Part shown: positions 36,250-44,081 of the stretch, piece by piece | Position numbering within the stretch: the stretch's first letter is position 1 | Layout: every line of letters starts with the position of its first letter | Assembly (NCBI RefSeq): GCF_965199065.1 | Contig: NZ_CBDAQN010000003.1 | Span: forward strand, 1,798,001 to 1,862,000 | Source of the DNA: Acidisoma sp965199065 | Lineage (GTDB): Bacteria; Pseudomonadota; Alphaproteobacteria; Acetobacterales; Acetobacteraceae | Direction: 5' to 3' | Length of the DNA: 64,000 nt | Program-made: the position numbers and the translations under genes | Notes under the pieces: model-generated | What the model was told of the DNA's origin: nothing | Databases searched by the model: none | What the model saw: only the letters and a program-made list of their open reading frames with translations

Positions 36250-37196
36250 GCGCCGCCGCCAGCCGTCGCCCTGGCCTCCTCGCGCGCGTGCCGGGCGTCG
36301 CGGTGATGCTCGTCGCGCTTATCGTTCTGTTCACGGTGACGAGCCCCGATTTCGCGACGCTTCCCAACCTCTCGAATGTGCTGGTGCAGTCGAGCGTCCT
36401 GCTGCTTCTTGCCCTGCCGATGACCTTCGTGATCATGACGGAGGGGCTGGATATATCCGTCGGCGCGGTGCTGACGCTCGGCACTTTGAGCGTGGCGGCG
36501 ACGGCGCTTGCGACCGGCTCGATCGTGCTCGCGTTTCTGGCGGGTCTTGGAACGGGCCTCGCCTTCGGCCTGTTCAACGGCTGGCTCGTGGCCTACCTCG
36601 ATCTGCCGCCGTTCGTGGCGACGCTCGGCACGTTCAGCATTGCGCAGGGGCTCGCCCTCGCGCTCAGCGGCGGTGAGAGCATCACCGGCATGCCGCCCGG
36701 CCTGCTCGCCATCTACTCCGGCACGATCCTGCACATCCCCGTGCCGATCATCATCATGGTCGTCGCCTATGCGTTGATGCACGGGCTGCTCTATCGAACC
36801 CCCTTCGGCACCTACGTCTTCGCGCTCGGCGGCAACCGGGAGGCGCTGGTGCTCGCCGGTATTCCCCGCCGCCTCATGCTGGGCGCGGTCTATGCGCTGG
36901 CCGGGCTCATGGCGGGCATCGGCGCGTTGCTGCTCACCGCGCGGCTGAATGCCGGGCATCCGACGGCCGGCATCGGCATGGAGTTCGACGCCATCGCCGC
37001 CGTCGCTGTCGGCGGCACCGCCTTCGAGCGCGGCAACGGCTGGCTGTTCGGCACGGTGCTCGGCGTGTTCGCCATCGGCGTTCTGCGCAACGGCATGGAT
37101 CTGCTGGCGCTGCCGTCTTCGCTCGAAGTCTCATGCATCGGGCTGCTGGTGATCGCGGCGTTCCTCATCGAAGCGCTGAAGGGCGAACGGCCATGA
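36246..37196 (+). CDS. CUT2 sugar ABC transporter permease (transporter 2)
   Basis: RbsC-type permease of 316 residues with about nine hydrophobic segments; motifs TFVIMTEGLDISVGAVLTL, NGWLVAYLDLPPFVATLG and GGTAFERGNGWLFGTVLG. The family more often has GGTSLxGGxG at the last site; here it is ERGNG. It overlaps both neighbours by ATGA. It probably forms a heterodimer with the next gene product. Confidence 0.9.
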   Translation: MSAAASRRPGLLARVPGVAVMLVALIVLFTVTSPDFATLPNLSNVLVQSSVLLLLALPMTFVIMTEGLDISVGAVLTLGTLSVAATALATGSIVLAFLAGLGTGLAFGLFNGWLVAYLDLPPFVATLGTFSIAQGLALALSGGESITGMPPGLLAIYSGTILHIPVPIIIMVVAYALMHGLLYRTPFGTYVFALGGNREALVLAGIPRRLMLGAVYALAGLMAGIGALLLTARLNAGHPTAGIGMEFDAIAAVAVGGTAFERGNGWLFGTVLGVFAIGVLRNGMDLLALPSSLEVSCIGLLVIAAFLIEALKGERP

Positions 37197-38155
37197 GCGC
37201 CGTGCTGCGCCGGCCTCGCGTGCCGGAGGCGCTGCTGCACGCTCTGCCCCGCCTGCTCGCGCTGCTCATCCTGTGCGTGGCATTGAGCCTGCTCAGCGAC
37301 GTGTTCCCCACCTGGGGCAACGCGATCAACGTGCTGCGCCAGACCAGCCTGCTGTTCATCAGCGCCTCCGGCCTGACATTCGTGGTGCTCACGGCGGGGC
37401 TGGACCTCTCGGTGGGTTCGACGATCGGCCTCGCCGCCTGTGTCGCCGGCACCGTCATCAAGGCGACCGGCGAGCCGCTGCTCGGCGTCCTCTGCGGCAT
37501 CGGCGTGGGCGCGGCGGCGGGGCTGCTCAACGGGCTCATGGTGGCGATGCTGCGCATCCCCTCCTTCATCGCGACCTACGGCATGCTCTGGGTGTTGCAG
37601 GGGCTCGCCTACTTCTACATGGCGGGGCAGGCCGTGTTCGGCTTCCCGCACGGCTTCCGTCAGCTCGGGCGCGGGCTCTTCATCGGCATCCCCATTCCGA
37701 TCTTTGTCATGGCGGCGGTTCTGGCGCTCGGCAGCCTCATCCTCAGGCGGACGACGATCGGCCAGCAGATCTATGCCATCGGCGGCAATCCTGTCTCGGC
37801 GCGTCTCTCGGGCGTACCGGTGCGACGCCGCCTGCTGCTGGTCTATGTGCTGAGCGGCACGATGGCGGGTCTCGCCTCACTGGTGTTCCTGGCGCAGCTC
37901 AACTCGGCTCAGGCCGACATCGGCAGCACGCTGACCTTGCCGGCCATCGCTGCCGTGCTGGTCGGAGGCACCTCACTGTTCGGCGGCGTCGGCAGCCTGT
38001 CCGGCACCTTCATCGGCGCGCTGCTACTGACCGTGGTGCTCAACGGCATGAACCTGCTGGACGTGGACGCCGCGTGGCAGCCGCTTGCCACAGGCTGCAT
38101 CATTCTGGCGGCGGTTTATCTCGATACCCGCGCGAGCCGATCCCGCCGGGGATAA
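37193..38155 (+). CDS. CUT2 sugar ABC transporter permease (transporter 2)
   Basis: RbsC-type permease of 320 residues, starting at 37193 (MSAVLRRPRV) within an ATGA overlap. Family motifs: TFVVLTAGLDLSVGSTIGLA, NGLMVAMLRIPSFIATYG and GGTSLFGGVGSLSGTFIGAL. A 22-bp gap with an AGGGAGA ribosome-binding site separates it from the binding-protein gene. Confidence 0.9.
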   Translation: MSAVLRRPRVPEALLHALPRLLALLILCVALSLLSDVFPTWGNAINVLRQTSLLFISASGLTFVVLTAGLDLSVGSTIGLAACVAGTVIKATGEPLLGVLCGIGVGAAAGLLNGLMVAMLRIPSFIATYGMLWVLQGLAYFYMAGQAVFGFPHGFRQLGRGLFIGIPIPIFVMAAVLALGSLILRRTTIGQQIYAIGGNPVSARLSGVPVRRRLLLVYVLSGTMAGLASLVFLAQLNSAQADIGSTLTLPAIAAVLVGGTSLFGGVGSLSGTFIGALLLTVVLNGMNLLDVDAAWQPLATGCIILAAVYLDTRASRSRRG

Positions 38156-38177
38156 TCAAAAACAGGGAGAAAAACGA

Positions 38178-39146
38178 ATGGCATTTCTGAACCGCATGGT
38201 GGCGACCGCGCTCACGCTGTCGCTCTGTGCCTGGCAGCCCTTGGCGGCGCATGCGGATGCCGAGACCATCGCGCTGCTGACCAAGAATCAGACCAACCCC
38301 TTCTTCGCCGCCGAGCGTCTCGGCGCCGAAAAGGCCGCGCAGGAGATGGGCGTCAAGCTCATCAAGTTCATCCCGACGCAGCCCGACAGCATCCCCGAGC
38401 AGATGAGCGAGATCGACGACGTGATCCAGCGCAAGCCGAGCGCGATCGTCATGGTCCCCGTCGACTACAAGGCGATGGTTCCGGGCATCGAGCGCATCAA
38501 CGCGGCCGGGATTCCGCTCGTCAACGTCACCGACCGCAGTGCCGGGGGCAAGTTCGTTTCGTTCGTTGGCGCCAACGACTACAACATCGCCAAGGCGACC
38601 GGCCTCGAGCTGCTCAAGGCCATGGGCGGGAAGGGGACGGTGATTATCCTCGAAGGCGTGCCGGGCGCGTTGACCAGCATGGACCGCCTGCGCGGCTTCA
38701 AGGATGCGATCAAGGCCTATCCGAAGGTTCGGCTCGTCGCGTCGCAGCCGGCCAATTATCAGCGCCTGCAGGCGATGCAGGTGATGGACAACCTGCTTCA
38801 GGCGCATCCGAACGTCGACGGCATCATGGCGTCCAACGATGCGATGGCGACCGGCGCGCTCGACGCCCTGGACGATGCAGGCCATCAGGCATTGGTCGTC
38901 GGCATCAACGGCACGCCGGAGGCGATCGACGCCATCAAGTCAGGGAAGATGCTGGCCTCGGGCGACTATGACGGGTTTCTGCAGGGCTGCGTCGGCACGA
39001 TGATCGCCATCCGCGCGGTGCGCCATGAGCCGGTGCCGTCGCTTGTCACCGCAAAGGCCGTGGTGATCGACAAGGCGAACGTCGCGAGCTACTCGACGCC
39101 GCCCGCACAGCGCAGCTGCCCGGCCTGGAGCGAAGTGTCTCAGTAG
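38178..39146 (+). CDS. CUT2 sugar-binding protein (transporter 2)
   Basis: Periplasmic binding protein of 322 residues, RbsB-like. Signal peptide residues 1-26 (LTLSLCAWQPLAAHADA). The mature chain has LLTKNQTNPFFAAERLGAEK, IDDVIQRKPSAIVMVPVDYK, VNVTDRSAGGKFVSFVGAND, and DGIMASNDAMATGALDALDD. The binding protein comes last in this transporter, whereas in transporters 1 and 3 it comes first. The ligand is not deducible; operon partners are a deaminase-like hydrolase and two hydroxyacid oxidoreductases. Confidence 0.9.
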   Translation: MAFLNRMVATALTLSLCAWQPLAAHADAETIALLTKNQTNPFFAAERLGAEKAAQEMGVKLIKFIPTQPDSIPEQMSEIDDVIQRKPSAIVMVPVDYKAMVPGIERINAAGIPLVNVTDRSAGGKFVSFVGANDYNIAKATGLELLKAMGGKGTVIILEGVPGALTSMDRLRGFKDAIKAYPKVRLVASQPANYQRLQAMQVMDNLLQAHPNVDGIMASNDAMATGALDALDDAGHQALVVGINGTPEAIDAIKSGKMLASGDYDGFLQGCVGTMIAIRAVRHEPVPSLVTAKAVVIDKANVASYSTPPAQRSCPAWSEVSQ

Positions 39147-39181
39147 CCGCTGCGCAGTTGCCCATGAAAGGTGAAATGACC

Positions 39182-40102
39182 ATGACTTATTCGATTGAGT
39201 GCGTAATTGAGTGTTCCAACCATCTCGGTGAGGGGCCAATTTGGGACGTCGAGGAGGGTCGGCTGTACTGGGTCGATGGGACGGGCCGTCGTGTCGGAAA
39301 GCCATCCATCTGGCGGTATGATCCTCGCAACGGCGCGATCCAGAACTGGAGCCTTGATCGTGACGTAGGAGCGATGGCGCTCACGCGCGAAGGCAATGCT
39401 GTTTTGGCTCTGGATGATGGCTTCTATTTCTTTGACTTCGATAGCGGTCGGCTCGACTTGATCGGGCTTGTCGATGAGGAGCAGCCACGCACTCGCCTCA
39501 ACGACGGAAAGTGCGACCGGCGCGGGCGCTTCTTTGCCGGCGGCATGGACGATAAGGAAGAGTTGAAAATCTGTGGGTTGTGGAGGCTTGATCCAGATCT
39601 GGCGATTGCCAAGGTCGACGGTGGAGTCATCTGCTCGAACGGACCGTGCTGGAGCCCCGATGACAAGACCTTCTATTTTGCCGACACGTTCCAGCAGGAG
39701 ATTTGGGCCTACGATTACGATCTTGAAAACGGCGTGCCATCCTCGCGGCGCTTGTTCGCGTCCACGAAAGACGATCTCGGAGTCGCCGACGGCTCAACCG
39801 TCGATGCGGAAGGCTACCTCTGGAACGCCCAGTTGATCGCAGGCGACCTCATTCGATACGCCCCGGATGGCAGCATTGATCGAAAGATTTCGATGCCCGT
39901 CAAAAACATCACCAGCGTGACGTTCGGCGGTCCCAACCTCGACGAGATCTTCGTCACGTCGATGGCGCGGGTGAAGCACCCTGCAGTTCATGATCATTTC
40001 GCGGTCGAGGTAAAGCCTCAGTTTGGAGCGGGCCATCTTTTTTGCATCAGGGGCCTTGGTATCAGAGGGCTACCGGAGCCCCGATTCCACGGTAGCCGCT
40101 AG
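39182..40102 (+). CDS. SMP-30/gluconolactonase (LRE) family protein
   Basis: Six-bladed beta-propeller lactonase of 306 residues. Motifs include HLGEGPIWDVEEGRLYWVD with the metal-binding Glu, TRLNDGKCDRRGRFFAG, NGPCWSPDDKTFYFADT with metal-binding Asn/Asp, and DGSTVDAEGYLWNAQ. I choose the ATG at 39182, eight bases after AAGGTGAA; ATGs at 39164 and 39176 are alternatives. Family members hydrolyse sugar lactones with Ca or Zn. A paralogue lies at 47146-48030. It follows transporter 2 after 35 bases. Confidence 0.88.
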   Translation: MTYSIECVIECSNHLGEGPIWDVEEGRLYWVDGTGRRVGKPSIWRYDPRNGAIQNWSLDRDVGAMALTREGNAVLALDDGFYFFDFDSGRLDLIGLVDEEQPRTRLNDGKCDRRGRFFAGGMDDKEELKICGLWRLDPDLAIAKVDGGVICSNGPCWSPDDKTFYFADTFQQEIWAYDYDLENGVPSSRRLFASTKDDLGVADGSTVDAEGYLWNAQLIAGDLIRYAPDGSIDRKISMPVKNITSVTFGGPNLDEIFVTSMARVKHPAVHDHFAVEVKPQFGAGHLFCIRGLGIRGLPEPRFHGSR

Positions 40103-40209
40103 TTCACAACCTGGACCTTCTGGAAGAAGATGAGGCTATCGCGCCTGATCGAGGAGGTCTCGAATCGGCCTTGACAACCGCGTCCTGCGGAAGTCAGCTA
40201 GTGGCAACA

Positions 40210-40227
40210 GAGGTAAACGTTTACCTC
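40210..40227. promoter_or_regulatory. LacI-type operator upstream of the LacI regulator
   Basis: GAGGTAAACGTTTACCTC is a perfect 18-bp palindrome with the central CG typical of LacI/GalR operators. It lies 19 bases before the ATG of the LacI-family gene at 40247, so autoregulation is likely. I found no second perfect copy in the promoter of transporter 3. Confidence 0.75.
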
Positions 40228-40246
40228 CCAGGGTGGGAAAGCTGCG

Positions 40247-41314
40247 ATGGCCGGACAAGCGCTCATGCGCACGCGCCGAACGCGGGAGATGGGCATGCTT
40301 CCCTCGGCGTCCTCCGAGCGTCCCGTCGGAATCGAGGCTGTGGCTCAGCGCGCCGGAGTTTCGACCGCGACAGTTTCCAGAGTGCTCAACGGAATAAAAT
40401 TGAAGGCCAATGGGGAGACGGAGGCGCGCGTGCGGGCCGCGGCGGACGAGTTGGACTATCGGCCCGCCCATGCAGGTCGTGCGCTGCGCACGCGGCAAAC
40501 CAAGCTGGTGGCGCTGCTCATCCCCGATATATCCAACGCCTTCTACTCGGCGATCGCGCGGTCGATCGAGAGCTCGTTGCGGGTTACGGATCATACGATG
40601 ATCCTCTGCAACACCGGTGAGGATCCGGACCTGCAGGACTTTTATCTCGACGAAATGCAAGCGTATCACGTGCGCGGAGTGGCTCTGCTCGGAGCCGTCG
40701 ACAGCGCAGGGCTGCAGCGGGCTCTGTTGAAGGGCCTGCCGATCGCCTTCGTCAACCGAAAGCCACCGCGGGGCGGCGGGGTCTTCGTCGGGATCGACAA
40801 CCATGCCGCCGGCCGCGCAGCTGCCGAGCATTTCCTGTCTCAGGGATACGATCGGTGCGCGGTCATTCATGGGCCACTGTCTTCCTCGGCAAGCCGCGAG
40901 CGCTTCGAGGGTTTCATCTTGGCCATGACTGAGGCAGGGCGTTCACCGTTGCCCTCGCATATCGTTCCTGGGGGGCTGTCGATCGAGGGAGGCTATGCGG
41001 CGGCGAGCCAGCTTCTGGCAGCGGAGTTTTATCCTCGCGCGATTTTCTGCGCCAATGACCTCGTCGCCTACGGCCTCTTTCGCCGCTGCCGAGAGTTGAG
41101 GCTCGAGGTGCCGGGCGACATCGCCGTGCTCGGGTTCGACGACAATCCGCTCAACGACTGGGTCGCCCCGTGGCTGAGCACGGTGCATATTCCCTACAAT
41201 GCTTTCGGGGCCGCGGTTACTGATGCTCTGGTCCGCATATGGGAAGGCCATCAGGCTCCTCATGCAGGCGAGCTGCTGCCGTTTTCGTTACGATTGCGTG
41301 GATCGGCGGAATAA
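40247..41314 (+). CDS. LacI-family transcriptional regulator
   Basis: Regulator of 355 residues. The helix-turn-helix starts at about residue 28 (IEAVAQRAGVSTATVSRVLNG), followed by the hinge (RPAHAGRALRTRQT). A type-1 periplasmic-binding effector domain follows: LIPDISNAFYSAIARSIE, VFVGIDNHAAGRAAAEHFL, FCANDLVAYGLFRRCREL and AVLGFDDNPLNDW. The 27-residue N-terminal extension could be an overlong start; ATG at 40265 or 40289 are alternatives. A perfect palindrome lies just upstream. It precedes transporter 3, its likely target. Confidence 0.9.
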   Translation: MAGQALMRTRRTREMGMLPSASSERPVGIEAVAQRAGVSTATVSRVLNGIKLKANGETEARVRAAADELDYRPAHAGRALRTRQTKLVALLIPDISNAFYSAIARSIESSLRVTDHTMILCNTGEDPDLQDFYLDEMQAYHVRGVALLGAVDSAGLQRALLKGLPIAFVNRKPPRGGGVFVGIDNHAAGRAAAEHFLSQGYDRCAVIHGPLSSSASRERFEGFILAMTEAGRSPLPSHIVPGGLSIEGGYAAASQLLAAEFYPRAIFCANDLVAYGLFRRCRELRLEVPGDIAVLGFDDNPLNDWVAPWLSTVHIPYNAFGAAVTDALVRIWEGHQAPHAGELLPFSLRLRGSAE

Positions 41315-41330
41315 AGTCTTAATTTCAATA

Positions 41331-41348
41331 ACGCCGGATAAACGGCGT
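41331..41348. promoter_or_regulatory. Short inverted repeat before transporter 3
   Basis: ACGCCG and CGGCGT form a perfect 6-bp stem around GATAAA. It lies 16 bases after the LacI gene stop and 18 before the binding-protein start. It could be a weak operator half-site pair or a small RNA hairpin. No T-run follows, so termination is unlikely. Confidence 0.3.
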
Positions 41349-41366
41349 CCAAACATGGGGGAAACG

Positions 41367-42488
41367 ATGAACATATTTGCTCGATTGACCGCGGCCTTGC
41401 TGATGGGAGGCGCAATGTTAGTCGGCGCCAACGGCATGGCGCAGGCCAAGCCTTACAAGGTGTATCTCAGCATGAGCTACATTGGAAATGACTGGCAGGC
41501 CGAGGCCGAAAATATGGTCAAAGCCATGGCGGCTTCGACCACGTTGAAGAACAAGGTTCGGCTCGACGTTCAGGTCGCCGGGCCGAACGCGCAGCGCCAG
41601 ATCCAGCAGATCAACGCCATGGTGGAAGCTGGCGCTCAGGCAATTGTCGTCTATCCTATTTCGCCGACCGCGCTCGACCCGGTTATTCGCTCCGCTTGCG
41701 CCCGCCACGTCGTCGTCATCGCCTATGATGCGCAGGTCACCGAACCCTGTGCCTATGATGTTCACATAGACCAGACCGAGGCCGGCCGCGTGACGGGGCA
41801 ATGGCTCGCCGATACATTGCATGGCAAAGGCAACATCGTCGTCATGGACGGCGTGCCCGGCACGTCCGTTGACACGGCGCGCACGGCCGCGGCGAAGGCG
41901 GTCTTTGCCAAATACCCGGGCATCCACATCATCGCCGAGGGCGTCGGCATGTGGAGCCAGGCCGTCGCCCGCACTGAGCTATCAAAGATCGTGGCGACGC
42001 ATCCCTGGAGCAGCATTGACGGGCTGTGGATGCAGGTCGGCTGTCTGACCGCCACTTCGATGGAAAGCGAGGCCGGGATCAAGGACGCTGCGCTGAAGCC
42101 CTGCGCGGGCGAGGGGTCGAACGGGCATCGCATCGAGATGCTGCCGGAAGGCACCGCGGTTCAAGGCGGTCAGGGACCATACCGGCCAATGGGTCTGCCC
42201 AGCATCTCCTACGCGTCGCCCCCCTATTCCGGCGCGCTCGCCCTGAAGCTGGCGGTGGAAAAGCTGGATGGAGGAACGATGCCGCACAACATCGTCCTGC
42301 CTCTGCCCCTGGCGACGAACGCCACAGTCCATCTCTGCACAACCGGCACCTGGCAGGACATGCGGAGCGGCTGCAACGTGTTCCAGCCGGCTGTGATTAC
42401 CAATCCCGGCTGGTTCGCCGCCATCTTTTCGAAGGACACCCCGGAAGTGGGCTTGCAGGCCGCGCTGCACGGCACGCCGGAACAGTGA
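41367..42488 (+). CDS. CUT2 sugar-binding protein (transporter 3)
   Basis: Periplasmic binding protein of 373 residues from ATG 41367, just after a GGGGGA site. Signal peptide residues 1-26 (LTAALLMGGAMLVGANGMAQA). The mature protein begins KPYKVYLSMSYIGNDWQAEA and has GAQAIVVYPISPTALDPVIR, YDAQVTEPCAYDVH and QGGQGPYRPMG. It is paralogous to the transporter-4 binding protein (both have a TEPCAY cysteine and a GNxWQxEAxNxVKA block). It heads the operon of ATPase, fused permease, SDR and lactonase. Ligand unknown. Confidence 0.88.
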   Translation: MNIFARLTAALLMGGAMLVGANGMAQAKPYKVYLSMSYIGNDWQAEAENMVKAMAASTTLKNKVRLDVQVAGPNAQRQIQQINAMVEAGAQAIVVYPISPTALDPVIRSACARHVVVIAYDAQVTEPCAYDVHIDQTEAGRVTGQWLADTLHGKGNIVVMDGVPGTSVDTARTAAAKAVFAKYPGIHIIAEGVGMWSQAVARTELSKIVATHPWSSIDGLWMQVGCLTATSMESEAGIKDAALKPCAGEGSNGHRIEMLPEGTAVQGGQGPYRPMGLPSISYASPPYSGALALKLAVEKLDGGTMPHNIVLPLPLATNATVHLCTTGTWQDMRSGCNVFQPAVITNPGWFAAIFSKDTPEVGLQAALHGTPEQ

Positions 42489-42515
42489 CGTGAAGCGGGT
42501 AGAGACGAGACCAGG

Positions 42516-44081
42516 ATGACCATGACCGGCGAGAAAGCGATATCGGTTACCAAGGCCCGCAAGGCATATGGGCCGACCGTCGCTCTGGCGGAAGCGACCT
42601 TCGCCGCTGCGGCCGGCACCGTCCACGCCCTCCTGGGCGAGAACGGCGCCGGCAAGTCGACCATGGTCAAGATGCTGAGCGGACTCGTCCGGCCGGATAG
42701 CGGCCAGATTGTGGTTTTCGGGCGAGAGGTGAAGTTCGACAGCCCGCGCGATGCACATAACGCGGGCCTGCAAACGGCGTTTCAGGAACTTACGCAAATC
42801 CCCAACCTTACGGTCTGGGAAAACATGCTGTTGCCCTATCAGCCGACGGCCATGGGCGGCCTTCTGAGACGTCGGGCGGGGCAGGCGCAGGTTGCCGCTC
42901 ATTTGGAGAGCCTCGGGCTCGGCTCGATTTCGCCACGCGACGAGATCCGCAAGCTCGATCTCAGCGTCAGGCAGAAGATCGAAATTGCGCGTGCGATCTT
43001 GCGTAAGCCTAAGATCCTGCTTCTGGACGAGCCGACCTCCACCTTGTCGGGTAACGACATCACCTGGCTTGGCGACATCATCGCGCGACTAAAGGCGGAG
43101 AATACAACTGTCGTTTTCATTTCCCACCGTATGCCCGAGGTGCGGGATTTTTGCGACGAACTCACAATCCTGCGCAACGGCACGAGCGTCGGCACCTTCA
43201 ACGTATCTCAAGTCAGCGATGAAGAGGTCATCGAGCGCATCATCGGCCGGTCGATCGCTGCGACCTTTCCGCCACGGCAGCTTGTTGACCCCGCGACACC
43301 CGCGGTGCTGGAGGCGAAGGCGCTTACGGCAGGCGAAATAAAAGAGGTGAGTTTTCAGCTGCGTGCGGGAGAGATCCTGGGCGTGGCCGGGCTGCAGGGC
43401 ATGGGTCAACTCGATCTGTTCCGCGCGCTGTTTGGCGACATCGAGGTGAGGCGTGGCGAAATCCATGTCGACGGGCAGAAGGTGGAACTTCGGTCGCCGC
43501 GCGATGCCATCGACGCCCGCATCGGAATCAATCTGGTGCCGGAGGAGCGGAAGACAGAAGGTCTTTTCCTCAAGCTGGATGCCTGCGCCAATACCACGTT
43601 GCCCGTCATCGAGCGCTTTGTCCGGCATGGCCTCATCAACGTCGACGGCGAGCGAGCGTTAGTCGCGGCCGCGCTTGCGCGCGTTCAGGTCGACGCGCGC
43701 GCCCTCTATATGCCTGCGCGCTCCTTCAGCGGAGGCAATCAACAGAAGATCGTGCTTGCGCGCTGTGTCGTCGCGGGCAGCCGCATCCTGCTCCTGTTCG
43801 ACCCCACGCGCGGCGTGGATGTCGGCACGAAGCACCAGATATACCGGCTGATCACCGATTTTGCGGCCGCCGGCGGCGCCGTGCTCATGTATTCCACCGA
43901 GATCGCCGAGGTGGTCGGCCTCAGCCATCGCGTCCTCGTCGCCTATAACGGCAGGGTCACCTGTGAACTGGCAGGCGACGACATTGCCGAAGCCGCCATC
44001 ATGCGTGCGGCGCTCGGGCATGCGGATGAACCGGGCTCCGGTGGAGGCAAATTGCCATTGAAGATCGGAGCGCTGACGTGA
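42516..44081 (+). CDS. CUT2 ABC transporter ATP-binding protein with degenerate second domain (transporter 3)
   Basis: Tandem ATPase of 521 residues. Domain 1 looks active: Walker A GENGAGKST at 41-49 and Walker B ILLLDEPTSTLSG. In domain 2 the Walker B reads LLLFDPTRGVDVGTK, so the catalytic Glu after the Asp is replaced by Pro. The domain-2 P-loop equivalent is GLQGMGQLD instead of GLxGxGRxE. The same DP change occurs in transporter 4. One hydrolysing and one regulatory site are therefore likely. It is linked by an ATGA overlap to the fused permease. Confidence 0.9.
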   Translation: MTMTGEKAISVTKARKAYGPTVALAEATFAAAAGTVHALLGENGAGKSTMVKMLSGLVRPDSGQIVVFGREVKFDSPRDAHNAGLQTAFQELTQIPNLTVWENMLLPYQPTAMGGLLRRRAGQAQVAAHLESLGLGSISPRDEIRKLDLSVRQKIEIARAILRKPKILLLDEPTSTLSGNDITWLGDIIARLKAENTTVVFISHRMPEVRDFCDELTILRNGTSVGTFNVSQVSDEEVIERIIGRSIAATFPPRQLVDPATPAVLEAKALTAGEIKEVSFQLRAGEILGVAGLQGMGQLDLFRALFGDIEVRRGEIHVDGQKVELRSPRDAIDARIGINLVPEERKTEGLFLKLDACANTTLPVIERFVRHGLINVDGERALVAAALARVQVDARALYMPARSFSGGNQQKIVLARCVVAGSRILLLFDPTRGVDVGTKHQIYRLITDFAAAGGAVLMYSTEIAEVVGLSHRVLVAYNGRVTCELAGDDIAEAAIMRAALGHADEPGSGGGKLPLKIGALT

